Assembly (NCBI GenBank): GCA_041652575.1
Contig: JBAZHC010000002.1
Span: 226,032 to 290,031 of the forward strand
Length of the DNA stretch: 64,000 bases
Reading direction: 5' to 3'
Origin: Phycisphaerae bacterium
Lineage (GTDB): Bacteria; Planctomycetota; Phycisphaerae; Sedimentisphaerales; UBA12454
The notes beneath the pieces were generated by a model that searched no databases, had not been told where the DNA came from, and saw nothing but the letters and a program-made list of their open reading frames with translations. How positions within the stretch are numbered: position 1 is the first letter of the stretch; every line of letters begins with the position of its first letter. The translations under genes and the position numbers were made by a program. Positions 17,166 through 25,285 of the stretch are shown one piece after another.

Positions 17166-17506
17166 AAATGTGTCCCCGAATCATGATGAATGTTTCACCC
17201 AAGGGTGAAAGATTTAAGAGTTTAGAGTGTTTGCCAGTCATTTTAGTAACAAAAAATCTGAAAAGAATAAATTGTCCCAAACAGAGGGGTGAAGCATTTG
17301 GGGAAGGATTCAAAAGTCATAAGTATATGATAATAATATATATACATATATATATATTAATCTTTCACCTATTCACCCCACACACGCACACGCGCGACGC
17401 GATGCGCGCACGCGTATAGGCGGGGTGGAACGGGAAGGATTCAAATCAAACATCACTGGCGATGTTGCCGGTAAATAAATAAACACTTTTTTTAAGGAGT
17501 ACGGAA
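17166..17506 (+). other. Candidate replication origin
   Basis: No ORF is supported. GGGTGAA or its complement occurs at 17194-17200, 17203-17209 (these two form a palindrome), 17287-17293 and 17372-17378, with a one-mismatch copy at 17364-17370. An A/T-only stretch of about 30 bp (17328-17360) and an alternating CA/CG tract (17380-17415) lie among them. Iterons plus an AT-rich melting region next to the primase gene is an origin-like layout. Confidence 0.45.
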
Positions 17507-18145
17507 ATGAAATCTTTAAAACAATTTAGTAAATGGGATGTGGTGATTGCTTTAATTATCATTGTCACTGGTCTAGCATTAGCACTTGGTGGCTGTCAGA
17601 TGCCAAACATCCAACCCGAGCAGCTTCAGAGTTTGGCTGTCCAAACAGAAGAGTTAAGCGGCAAGATCGATTTATTCCAGGAGCAGACAAAGGCAACTCT
17701 GGATTCATTGAAGCAAAATGGCACCCTAGATTCTAATGCTATTGCCAAAGTCGAAAAGCTCCAAAGCAGTATCGACTCAGTGCAAACTAAAACAGCGGCA
17801 ATTGCAAGTGCTGTTAAAAATGCGCAGTATACCAATCCTGATGATGGTTTGACAACAGTGCTTGAAGGAGTACGTGCAGCAAATGCAGCAAGCACACCTT
17901 TTAATCCTTATGCACCTCTGATTGATGTTGGTCTCGGCATCGCAGCGGCAGTTGCAGCAAGCATAGCAAAGAAGAATGCAACGCAAGCGGCCCAGGCACA
18001 GGCAAAGTACGATGCACATAAGCAGGGCGTTGAGCTGACTATGAAGCAGGTATCGCAATCAACTGTTCCGGAAGTTAAGGCAATTGAAACACAGTTGTAT
18101 CAAAACATTGGTGAAGCTCGCAAGACAATCGTTCCAGTCTCGTAG
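17507..18145 (+). CDS. Coiled-coil lipoprotein of unknown role
   Basis: The 212-residue product has a signal segment (VVIALIIIVTGLALALGGC) ending in an LGGC lipobox, so it should be lipid-anchored after processing. Residues about 40-110 are a coiled coil, and about 137-155 (PLIDVGLGIAAAVAASIAKK) are hydrophobic. A lipobox plus a second hydrophobic segment recalls one-protein spanins, but the second segment is internal. Position in the early region fits superinfection exclusion better. Neither is proven. GGAG-like AAGGAG lies just before the ATG. Confidence 0.75.
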   Translation: MKSLKQFSKWDVVIALIIIVTGLALALGGCQMPNIQPEQLQSLAVQTEELSGKIDLFQEQTKATLDSLKQNGTLDSNAIAKVEKLQSSIDSVQTKTAAIASAVKNAQYTNPDDGLTTVLEGVRAANAASTPFNPYAPLIDVGLGIAAAVAASIAKKNATQAAQAQAKYDAHKQGVELTMKQVSQSTVPEVKAIETQLYQNIGEARKTIVPVS

Positions 18146-18408
18146 GTTTGCACACATCGCTTACGTTTGCGCAGGTTGCGATGTTTAAAAAAAATTGAAC
18201 ACTTACGCAAAGAATAAAAAACGAAGCAACCTGTCGCAACGTGAAGCGAACGCGATATAAGTCTTGGGTCCTCCGGGACTTAAAACAAGACAAACCCAGG
18301 GGGGAACAGTAGGCGTTTGGCATTGATTCGGTCGCCAACTACATTTTTTTAAAAAGTATGCAAAAATATTGTTTTTGAGCTGAAAACGAAGTTTTTAAGG
18401 AGCATATT
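18146..18408 (+). other. Structured intergenic region
   Basis: 263 bp without an ORF. CAGGTTGC (18172-18179) and GCAACCTG (18226-18233) are inverted repeats. A GTCC-TCCG-GGAC hairpin lies near 18270. The region may carry the promoter for the methyltransferase gene. Confidence 0.35.
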
Positions 18409-19602
18409 ATGAAAATAGAACTACGAAATATTAACGAAATCCACCCATATGAAAACAATCCCCGGATCAATGACAAGGCGGTTGACGCTGTGGCGGGGAG
18501 TTTGAAGGAGTTTGGATTTCGCCAGCCGATTGTGGTTGATAGGGACAGCGTCATTATCGTTGGTCATACCCGCTACAAAGCGGCCCAGAAACTCGGACTT
18601 GAAAAAGTTCCCGTTCATGTGGCCAAAGATTTAAACGATGTGCAGATAAAAGCGTATCGTCTCGCTGACAATCAGCTTCACGAACTATCCGATTGGAACT
18701 ATGAACTTCTGCCTATCGAGCTAAAAGACCTCCAGGGCATGGATTTTGACTTGGGACTTTTAGGTTTCGACAAAGATGAGCTTGCCAAATTGCTCGGCAA
18801 CGAAGTGACCGAGGGTTTGACCGACCCGGATGATGTACCCGAGCCACCGGCCGAACCAATAACACAGCCCGGCGACATTTGGATACTTGGTGACCACCGG
18901 CTGATGTGCGGCGACTCGACGATGAAAGAAGACGTCGAGCGGCTTATGAATGGCCAGCTTGCCGATATGGTTTTCACTGATCCCCCATATAATATTTCGT
19001 ATGTCGGAGGTACTGAGGATAAGATGACAATCAAGAACGATTCTATGAGCGCTGAGGATTATGAAAAGTTCATGGATGCATTCTTTGCTATGTACCTCCA
19101 GAGCATAAAGCCTGCAGCATCGATGTATGTATGCCACGCATCTGCTTGGCAGCTTGAGACTGAATTGTCAATTCGGCGAGCCAGTTTCAAAGTACGCAAT
19201 CCAATCATCTGGGCAAAGAACTGTGGGGCATTTGGTTTTGCCCGTTATAAGTTCCAGCACGAGCCCATATTTTACTGTCACATTGAGGGCCAATCAGATG
19301 CATGGTACGGTGATTTGACGCAGACAACCGTTTGGAACGAAAAGAAACCATCTGCCAACCGGCTGCATCCCACTATGAAACCCGTGGAGATAGTTCAGCG
19401 TGCATTGGTCAACAGTTCGAAGGCGGGGGATATGGTCCTCGATTTGTTCATGGGTTCGGGTACTACGATGATTGCCTGTGAGCAGACAGGACGGGTAAGC
19501 TACGGCATGGAGCTGGACCCGATTTATTGTGATGTAGTTGTAAAAAGATACGAGGAATTTACTGGCCAAAAGGCACAGCGATTTAAAGGACAGTTGCAAT
19601 GA
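18409..19602 (+). CDS. ParB-nuclease-fold / DNA methyltransferase fusion
   Basis: Residues 1-95 are a ParB/Srx-like domain (IHPYENNPRIND, VVDRDSVIIVGHTRYKAAQKLG, AYRLADNQ). Residues about 150-397 are a DNA amino-methyltransferase with DPPY at 191-194 and FMGSGT at 347-352, in the order of beta-class enzymes. The phage protein probably methylates its own DNA against host restriction. The 397-residue length is typical of such fusions in phages. The last 15 codons repeat, in altered form, after the Fic gene at 20982. Confidence 0.93.
   Translation: MKIELRNINEIHPYENNPRINDKAVDAVAGSLKEFGFRQPIVVDRDSVIIVGHTRYKAAQKLGLEKVPVHVAKDLNDVQIKAYRLADNQLHELSDWNYELLPIELKDLQGMDFDLGLLGFDKDELAKLLGNEVTEGLTDPDDVPEPPAEPITQPGDIWILGDHRLMCGDSTMKEDVERLMNGQLADMVFTDPPYNISYVGGTEDKMTIKNDSMSAEDYEKFMDAFFAMYLQSIKPAASMYVCHASAWQLETELSIRRASFKVRNPIIWAKNCGAFGFARYKFQHEPIFYCHIEGQSDAWYGDLTQTTVWNEKKPSANRLHPTMKPVEIVQRALVNSSKAGDMVLDLFMGSGTTMIACEQTGRVSYGMELDPIYCDVVVKRYEEFTGQKAQRFKGQLQ
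19555..19575 (+). repeat. Direct repeat flanking the Fic gene, left copy
   Basis: GAATTTACTGGCC followed by AAAAGGCA. The same 21 bp with one A/G change lie at 20985-21005. Both encode EFTGQKA in a methyltransferase C-terminus. Confidence 0.85.
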
Positions 19603-19613
19603 TGCTCACTGAC

Positions 19614-20909
19614 TCAATCCGTTTTGCGACTTGTGGCCAGTCGGCCAAGAGCATGGCCATACTTTTGGTTGGTTGCGCGCAGAATCTCTGTAAAACGCTT
19701 GTGATGAGGTGGTCGCACATTTTGAATAACCTCGGTGTCCTCAGCGAGCATTTTAAGATATGCCTGATAAGCGTAGATACGATCCCGCCGTTTACCAGTG
19801 ATTTCATGGAGAACACCGGCTTGGCACAGGGCATCGATTGCTTTGGAGGCAGTCGGCTTTGTGGTCTTAAGCAACTTCATGGCCATCGACATGGTAACAA
19901 TGGGATGTTCAACCAGCTGGTCCAGCAGTCGAATGGCACATACCGTTGCCGATGTATTATGGGTAACAGTCTGACGGTCCTTGCCCATCAGAGTAAATAT
20001 ACGGCGAGCAGTGTCAACCGCATTGTCAGCAGATTCCTGCACACACGACAGGAAAAACGCCGTCCATCCTTCCCAGTCGCCGGCAGTTCTGACTTCGCTA
20101 AGGCGACGATAATATTCTTGACGATGCCGCTTGAAGGCCAAACTCAGATACAGCAGTGGCGAGGTAAGCAAGCCCCAGTGTTCCAGCAGCAGTGTAATCA
20201 GGAGTCGACCAATACGACCATTGCCATCCAGGAATGGATGAATCGTCTCAAATTGCACGTGGACAAGTCCTGCGCGTACCAGTGGTGGCAGCGAATCTTT
20301 GTCGTGAATCCATCGTTCCATCGCCGCAAGCAACTCGGGCACTGCTTCAGGTGGCGGCGGGACAAAATGCGCAGTACCGGGACGGCTTGCACCTATCCAG
20401 TTTTGCGAACGGCGAATAGTACCGGGTTGTTTGTCGGCACCTCTGACACCTTGCATCAGATGTTCGTGAATCTTGCACAGCAGGCGAGTACACAAGGGGA
20501 GTCCTTTTGGACGGACCAACTCAGAGCGGGCAAATGCCAGGGCTTCGACGTAATTGCAGACTTCCTCTACTTCAGCAGGCATATCGGATTGGCGAGTAGC
20601 CTCATAGGTAAGGACATCCTGCAAGGTTGCCTGTGTGCCTTCGATTTGCGAGGAAATAACCGCCTCTTTTCGGACAAAACCATACAAGAACCATTCCTCG
20701 CTGGGAACTAGGGCACCTGCAACTTCCAGACGGGCCAGGGCTGCAACAGCGTTTGTATGCAATTTATCCAAGTTACCTTCGATACGCAGGGACGGTTTTT
20801 GGGGTGGCAAAGAAGATGGAATAAAGGCTCGGACTTTCTCTGCCTCGACCACGGTAGTCTTATATGTGCCTGTTATGCGTGCCATAGTTGGTATCATTTC
20901 CTTTCCCAA
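19614..20909 (-). CDS. Fic-family protein
   Basis: A 431-residue Fic enzyme with HPFLDGNGRIGR at 224-235, the AMP-transfer motif, complete. SSQIEG at 86-91 fits the S/TxxxE(G/N) inhibitory helix placed N-terminal to the Fic core (class II), so it should be auto-inhibited until triggered. The C-terminal VEHPIVTMSMAMKLLKTTKPTASKAIDALCQAGVLHEI is a winged helix. It points against the operon and lies between two copies of a methyltransferase 3' end. The start could be 20909, 20897 or 20885; AAAGGAA lies before the 20897 ATG. Confidence 0.93.
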   Translation of the reverse strand: MGKEMIPTMARITGTYKTTVVEAEKVRAFIPSSLPPQKPSLRIEGNLDKLHTNAVAALARLEVAGALVPSEEWFLYGFVRKEAVISSQIEGTQATLQDVLTYEATRQSDMPAEVEEVCNYVEALAFARSELVRPKGLPLCTRLLCKIHEHLMQGVRGADKQPGTIRRSQNWIGASRPGTAHFVPPPPEAVPELLAAMERWIHDKDSLPPLVRAGLVHVQFETIHPFLDGNGRIGRLLITLLLEHWGLLTSPLLYLSLAFKRHRQEYYRRLSEVRTAGDWEGWTAFFLSCVQESADNAVDTARRIFTLMGKDRQTVTHNTSATVCAIRLLDQLVEHPIVTMSMAMKLLKTTKPTASKAIDALCQAGVLHEITGKRRDRIYAYQAYLKMLAEDTEVIQNVRPPHHKRFTEILRATNQKYGHALGRLATSRKTD

Positions 20910-20919
20910 TGGAATTCAC

Positions 20920-20970
20920 TAGTAAAGACATCTTATCTATCATCGGCTGTTAGTCAAGGATTCTTTACTA
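20920..20970. promoter_or_regulatory. Inverted repeat upstream of the Fic gene
   Basis: TAGTAAAGA (20920-20928) and TCTTTACTA (20962-20970) are exact complements 33 bp apart in the promoter position of the leftward Fic gene. They could be an operator for the protein's own winged helix. Confidence 0.4.
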
Positions 20971-20981
20971 CTAATTTTTGT

Positions 20982-21059
20982 GATGAATTTACTGGCCAGA
21001 AGGCAAAACTGATCAACGAGAAAGCCCCAGTCGATGCCGGGGCTAGTGAGGTAAAGTAA
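20982..21059 (+). pseudogene. Displaced methyltransferase 3' end
   Basis: This in-frame stretch reads DEFTGQKAKLINEKAPVDAG and five more codons before TAA. It matches the end of the methyltransferase gene (EEFTGQKAQRFKG) over its first residues and then diverges. It has no start codon. It marks the original or a related 3' end pushed away by the Fic insertion. Confidence 0.65.
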
Positions 21060-21067
21060 TGGTTGCA

Positions 21068-21553
21068 TTATTTGGCCAATTCAAACTTGCCACGCTCGGT
21101 TTTGCGGAATCTGGATTCAGCTCCTTTTTTCTTAATTTCAGTTGTAATGGCGCTGTAGATAGTGGCCGCCGGCGTCTTGCCATCGGTTTTCCAGTATCCT
21201 TTTTCCAGCATTTGCTTGACCATCTCCTGACAATTAAGCGGCTGGGCGGCTTCCTGGAGAACCTTTACCGCCGCACTCAAGCCGCCTGTTTGCGTTGTGT
21301 TGCGTTCTTTATTGGTGGTTGCCTCATTGCTTGGCTTGGCAGGATTCTTTTTGCCACACGCCGCGGTGGCGGTTTCGGGATTATACAGACCACAGAGGCG
21401 GTCGGCGGATTTGATGAGGACCTCCTTATTGGTGTTGACGTTGACGCCAATCCAGTGTCCGTTTTCGTCCTCTCGCATGATGCGAATACCAATTGTATTC
21501 TTGCCAATCTTTGTGGCGTAGATGTTGCCGATTTTGATGTCTGTTTTCTTCAT
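21068..21553 (-). CDS. HARE-HTH domain protein
   Basis: The 161-residue protein ends in a HARE-HTH winged helix (about 92-161: LSAAVKVLQEAAQPLNCQEM, YWKTDGKTPAATIYSAI, RFRKTERGKFELA). This domain has been proposed to recognise modified bases. The N-terminal 60 residues (IGNIYATKIGKNTIGIRIMREDENGHWIGVN) form a small beta domain. A link to the neighbouring methyltransferase is attractive but inferred. It is the last gene of a leftward five-gene operon. Confidence 0.82.
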   Translation of the reverse strand: MKKTDIKIGNIYATKIGKNTIGIRIMREDENGHWIGVNVNTNKEVLIKSADRLCGLYNPETATAACGKKNPAKPSNEATTNKERNTTQTGGLSAAVKVLQEAAQPLNCQEMVKQMLEKGYWKTDGKTPAATIYSAITTEIKKKGAESRFRKTERGKFELAK

Positions 21554-21574
21554 GGTACGCTTCCTTTCAAAAAA

Positions 21575-21778
21575 TTAATCGTTTACGGGAATAGTTACAA
21601 TGCGACCACCATGGTCGCACAGATATGCAAATTCAACTCTCGCCTCTTCAAGCCGACCAGCGGGATCTTCACTTACAACCATACGTTTGCCGTTGATAAG
21701 AATTGCCTCGCCGCCCTCGGCTGCTGCGTGGCTCATGGCTTGGTGTGCTGTCTCAAATTCAATTGCTTTGAACTTCAT
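21575..21778 (-). CDS. Small unknown protein (67 aa)
   Basis: MKFKAIEFETAHQAMSHAAA, then a beta-rich part with INGKRMVVSEDPAGRLEEA and YLCDHGGRIVTIPVND. No family recognised. It is the fourth gene of the leftward small-protein operon, 21 bp upstream of the HARE-HTH gene. Confidence 0.65.
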   Translation of the reverse strand: MKFKAIEFETAHQAMSHAAAEGGEAILINGKRMVVSEDPAGRLEEARVEFAYLCDHGGRIVTIPVND

Positions 21779-21790
21779 GGCTCGGTCTCC

Positions 21791-21967
21791 CTATCTGCTC
21801 TGGACAACCGTGATTTGAAATTCACTGCCATCACCGGTTCGGACAACAAGTCCGTTATTTCGGGTGAGCATCCCGGCTTCATCATATGTCATTACCGACC
21901 TAACATCGTCCTGTTCGGCCAGTGCTTGCTGTATCGTTTCAGCCATCATTTTTTCGTTAATAACCAT
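21791..21967 (-). CDS. Small unknown protein (58 aa)
   Basis: The frame from ATG 21967 reads MVINEKMMAETIQQALAEQD and ends QITVVQSR. It is acidic, with an N-terminal helix and then strands. GAAAGGGG-like Shine-Dalgarno sequence precedes it. It fills the otherwise empty gap between two operon members, which supports it being real. Confidence 0.6.
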   Translation of the reverse strand: MVINEKMMAETIQQALAEQDDVRSVMTYDEAGMLTRNNGLVVRTGDGSEFQITVVQSR

Positions 21968-21982
21968 GGTTCTGCCCCTTTC

Positions 21983-22141
21983 TTATTTAACTTCTTGGCA
22001 ATAGGTCATTTTGACGACCATCTGTTTTGGTTGGTTTGGTTTTGGTTTGATAACGTTGATATCGTAGCGGCCATCTGTGTAAACGCCAACTACTCTGCCG
22101 CGAACTCCTTTGAATTTGCCTTTTGTGATTTCGATCTTCAT
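21983..22141 (-). CDS. KOW-like small protein (52 aa)
   Basis: MKIEITKGKFKGVRGRVVGVYTDGRYDI matches the KOW pattern of NusG and ribosomal L24-type proteins, which contact RNA or ribosomal proteins. The ATG overlaps the stop of the gene upstream (22138-22362) by 4 nt. A role in transcription or translation control is possible. Confidence 0.65.
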   Translation of the reverse strand: MKIEITKGKFKGVRGRVVGVYTDGRYDINVIKPKPNQPKQMVVKMTYCQEVK

Positions 22142-22362
22142 TTGCTTGTCCTTTCGTTTTTCGTGTGGGTTAAATCTTCAAGTGATTCCTGGATTTGTTT
22201 TTCTGATATGCCGCTGTACAACGCCAGTGCCCTTATAAGCTCTCTTCGGGCATCAACCGGTGAGCCGGCATTTGATTCTTTTGCAAGTTCGCACTCAAAC
22301 CATCCGAGCAGGTTGGCGATGTCGAATTTGGCTTTTCTATGTTCTTCGTTTGCGTTTGCCAT
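22138..22362 (-). CDS. Small unknown protein (74 aa), first of leftward operon
   Basis: An alpha-helical, charged protein: KAKFDIANLLGWFECELAKESNAG then ARRELIRALALYSGISEKQIQESLEDL. No family recognised. GAAAGGAACAAAAA stands before the ATG. It heads the operon of five genes running left from 22362 to 21068, opposite to the flanking modules. Confidence 0.65.
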   Translation of the reverse strand: MANANEEHRKAKFDIANLLGWFECELAKESNAGSPVDARRELIRALALYSGISEKQIQESLEDLTHTKNERTSK

Positions 22363-22494
22363 TTTTTGTTCCTTTCAGAGCTTGTCCTCGCGAAGGCGGG
22401 GATTTATGCTCTATGTTGGTTACATACATCCATTTTGGCCAAAGCATAGCAAGTCAATTAGTCTATTATTTTTGAAAATATGTGAGATTTTTTT

Positions 22495-22689
22495 ATGAAC
22501 GAATCAAGCGATGTTAAACCTGTTAAACCACAGCTTAACCCTACGGCATTAACGGTGGAAATGGCCGCTAAGATGCTTGGAATCCAAATATATATTGTCC
22601 AGAAACATATCAAAGAAGGCATGCCTGTGTCGGCAGATGGAACGATTAATCTTGTTCATTACGGTGCATGGCTTAATACCAGGCTTTAG
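22495..22689 (+). CDS. Small HTH protein, possible terminase small subunit
   Basis: The 64 residues include LTVEMAAKMLGIQIYIVQKHIKEGMP, a helix-turn-helix, and end INLVHYGAWLNTRL. The N-terminal 60 residues of the large terminase next door end in a similar INLVRYVSWM, so the two are likely related DNA-binding modules. Its place just before the large subunit fits a DNA-recognition role in packaging. Confidence 0.65.
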   Translation: MNESSDVKPVKPQLNPTALTVEMAAKMLGIQIYIVQKHIKEGMPVSADGTINLVHYGAWLNTRL

Positions 22690-22704
22690 GCTTTTGGAAT
22701 TTGG

Positions 22705-22725
22705 CTTTAGGAAAAAAACCTAAAG
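22705..22725 (+). promoter_or_regulatory. Hairpin between HTH gene and terminase
   Basis: CTTTAGG-AAAAAAA-CCTAAAG (7-bp stem, 7-nt loop) lies in an 81-bp gap made of short repeats of GGCTTTAGG and CCAAAGCC. It might act as an RNA processing or attenuation site. It has no T tract. Confidence 0.4.
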
Positions 22726-22770
22726 TCTAAAGCCCAGAACCCAAAGCCTAAGTGAGCGGAGCGAACGAAA

Positions 22771-25017
22771 ATGGCAATTGATGTAAATAATCTTTCGCAA
22801 ATACAGCTTCTGCGTCTGATGAATGCAACGCCGTTGGGTAATGTACTTAGCCAGAACCAACTGCGTTGGCAGATGAACACAGCGGCATACCGCATCGGAA
22901 ATGGCAGGCATATAAACCTGGTCCGGTATGTTTCATGGATGGCAAAAGAATATGAAAAACCCAAACCGCAAAAGCAATCCATTGAAGACTCCAGACTCAA
23001 AGACCTGCTTTCAAAGAACGCCGCCCGCAAAGCTTCACAGGACATTGGTGAAATACCAGCAATCGAAAATGTAGAACGCCGGGAAAAAGCATGCAGCGAT
23101 TTCAGGTTCTTCTGTGAGACATATTTCGCTGATGTATTTTATTTGCCGTGGTCGGATGACCATCTCCGCGTTATCGCCAAAATAGAGCAATCGGTTCTTC
23201 ATGGCGGGCTGTTTGCATTTGCAATGCCTCGCGGCAGTGGTAAATCCGCCCTTACTCGCTCGGCTGCGATATGGGCCATACTCATTGGAGCAAGGAAATA
23301 TGTCTGTCTTATCGGAAGCGCTACCAGGCAATCTTTAAACCTTTTTCAAAGTGTCCAGGCTGCTATGCTTGGTAATAACCTGCTCCTGGCAGATTTTCCG
23401 GAAATTATTTATCCTATTCAGTGCCTTGAGAATTCTGCTCATAAACAGCGAGGCCAGAGATACAACGGCCAATTGACATACCCAGTCTGGGGAACGCATA
23501 AAATAGTTATTCCTACCATACCAGGAAGTATCGCATCAGGCTCTGTGATTACGGTCGATAGTCTGGACAGTAATATCAGGGGCCAGATTCATACAACCAT
23601 GGATGGCAAGATTATTCGGCCAGATCTGGTTCTTATCGATGATCCGCAAACCAGAGAGTCTGCTAAATCACTTGACCAGACCAATCAGAGACTAAGCACA
23701 TTAAATGGTGATGTCCTTGGCATGGCAGGGCCGGGTAAGAAAATATCCGGTCTTCTTACCTGCACTAAGATTTATTGCAATGACCTGGCCGACCAGCTGC
23801 TCGATTCCGAAAAGAATCCTGAATGGCAGGGCCAGTGCACTAAGATGGTTTATTCATTCCCAACCGACAGCAAACTGTGGGACCAGTACGAGCAGATTCG
23901 GGCAGATAGTCTCCGGGCCGGCAATGGTGGCAGGGAGGCAACAGAGTTTTATGTCGAGAACCGTGCTGCTATGGACGCGGGCAGTAAAGTCGCATGGCCC
24001 CAGCGCCATAATGAAGATGAAGTCTCTGCTATCCAACATGCAATGAATTTAATGCTGCGTAATGAGGTAGCATTCTTTGCAGAATATCAAAATGACCCGA
24101 TTGCAGAACAGAGCGATGAACAGGTTCTTACAATTGAACAGGTTATGGAAAAAACTAATGGTCGCAAACGAGGTGAGGTTCCGCTGATCTGTCAGTACCT
24201 TACGATGTTTATTGATGTGCATGATAAACTGCTTTTTTATGTTGTGGTCGCTTGGTCGGATGACTTTACCGGGTATGTCATTGATTACGGAACATATCCT
24301 GACCAGAAGCGATTGTCTTTTACGCTCCGCAAGGCGCAGATAACTCTTCAGAGCATATATCTCGGCATGGAAAAAGAAGGTGCGATTCAAGCTGGCCTTG
24401 AGAAACTATACAGCGATTTCTTAAATCGTGATTGGAACCGCGGCACTGGTGTCATGAAAATTGATAGATGCCTTATCGATGGCGGCTATATGCCTGGTAT
24501 CGTTGAAAATATCCGACATAAACTTGGTGGTACTGTTATGGCATCCAAGGGTGTCGGTATTCGAGCGGCAAGTAAACCAATGTCAACCTACAAACGCAAG
24601 CCCGGCGAGAGACACGGTCATCACTGGTATATTCCAAATATAAACCGGACCGGGGAATTTCAGCATGTGGCAATAGATACCAACTACTGGAAGACATTTG
24701 TACATGAGAGATTCTTTGTGGCAGCGGGGGACCATGGAAGTATGACCTTATTTGGCAAAGGGGGCCATCAGCATTCATTGTTTGCCGAGCATGTAGCAAG
24801 TTCTGAAACGTGGGTACGAACCGAAGGACATGGACGCTCAGTGTATCAATGGTCACCTAAGATTGGCGGGGTAGATAACCACTGGCTTGATTGCATGGTC
24901 GGCTGCTCGGTAGCGGCTTCGATGTGTGGCTGCAGCTTGAGCGGGCATAACATAAAAACATTTACGAAAAGAGAAAGAATAAAATTGTCAGATATTCAGA
25001 AAGGGAGGCAGCATTGA
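22771..25017 (+). CDS. terL: Terminase large subunit
   Basis: This 748-residue packaging ATPase-nuclease has Walker A PRGSGKS at 153-159 and Walker B LVLIDD at 286-291. The nuclease part starts near FIDVHDKLLFYVVVAW (first Asp) and includes RCLIDGGYMPG and GGVDNHWLDCMVG. Residues 1-60 are an extra HTH-like domain similar to the preceding small gene. Length is above the usual 500-650 because of this domain. The last 218 codons are duplicated at 33701-34351. The stop overlaps a zinc-ribbon gene (TGATG). Confidence 0.93.
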   Translation: MAIDVNNLSQIQLLRLMNATPLGNVLSQNQLRWQMNTAAYRIGNGRHINLVRYVSWMAKEYEKPKPQKQSIEDSRLKDLLSKNAARKASQDIGEIPAIENVERREKACSDFRFFCETYFADVFYLPWSDDHLRVIAKIEQSVLHGGLFAFAMPRGSGKSALTRSAAIWAILIGARKYVCLIGSATRQSLNLFQSVQAAMLGNNLLLADFPEIIYPIQCLENSAHKQRGQRYNGQLTYPVWGTHKIVIPTIPGSIASGSVITVDSLDSNIRGQIHTTMDGKIIRPDLVLIDDPQTRESAKSLDQTNQRLSTLNGDVLGMAGPGKKISGLLTCTKIYCNDLADQLLDSEKNPEWQGQCTKMVYSFPTDSKLWDQYEQIRADSLRAGNGGREATEFYVENRAAMDAGSKVAWPQRHNEDEVSAIQHAMNLMLRNEVAFFAEYQNDPIAEQSDEQVLTIEQVMEKTNGRKRGEVPLICQYLTMFIDVHDKLLFYVVVAWSDDFTGYVIDYGTYPDQKRLSFTLRKAQITLQSIYLGMEKEGAIQAGLEKLYSDFLNRDWNRGTGVMKIDRCLIDGGYMPGIVENIRHKLGGTVMASKGVGIRAASKPMSTYKRKPGERHGHHWYIPNINRTGEFQHVAIDTNYWKTFVHERFFVAAGDHGSMTLFGKGGHQHSLFAEHVASSETWVRTEGHGRSVYQWSPKIGGVDNHWLDCMVGCSVAASMCGCSLSGHNIKTFTKRERIKLSDIQKGRQH

Positions 25018-25193
25018 TGATTTCAGGACAGACAACCAAGGTAGAAAAGGGATTTGAATGCCGAACTTGTGGATGCAGGCACTTTAGGGTAATTTATACG
25101 CGTGCCGGTTCGTTAGGAAAACTGGTTCGACGAAGAGAATGCCGTAATTGCGGCAAGCGGTTTACAACATGGGAAAAGAGGATTGGGCAATGA
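25017..25193 (+). CDS. NrdR-like zinc-ribbon protein (58 aa)
   Basis: The protein reads FECRTCGCRHFRVIYTRAG, then LVRRRECRNCGKRFTTWEKR. The four cysteines and the RRREC-x-x-CGKRFTTxE pattern are those of the NrdR zinc ribbon, but the ATP-cone is absent. It overlaps the terminase stop by 1 nt and is conserved behind the second terminase copy, so it is likely a packaging accessory or a late regulator rather than an NrdR repressor. Confidence 0.8.
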   Translation: MISGQTTKVEKGFECRTCGCRHFRVIYTRAGSLGKLVRRRECRNCGKRFTTWEKRIGQ

Positions 25194-25230
25194 CAAAGGA
25201 AGTAATCCAGTAGCTAATTTTAGGTGGTAC

Positions 25231-25266
25231 AAAACGTCGGCACTTATTGAGATGTGCCGACGTTTT
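25231..25266 (+). promoter_or_regulatory. 13-bp perfect inverted repeat before abiEi
   Basis: AAAACGTCGGCAC (25231-25243) and GTGCCGACGTTTT (25254-25266) flank a 10-nt loop. It could end terminase transcription, or be the operator at which AbiEi represses its own operon, as known for this family. Confidence 0.65.
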
Positions 25267-25285
25267 GGGAATAATAAGGATTGGT

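Noticed and set aside
19599..20711. Plus-strand frame of 370 codons
   Set aside because: It is the antisense of the Fic gene, which has its complete catalytic motif.
21059..22498. Long plus-strand frame of 479 codons
   Set aside because: It is antisense to five coupled minus-strand genes that have ribosome sites, overlaps and recognisable domains. Its composition is that of an antisense frame.
25017..25193. NrdR ribonucleotide-reductase repressor
   Set aside because: Only the zinc ribbon is present. The ATP-cone needed for nucleotide sensing is absent.
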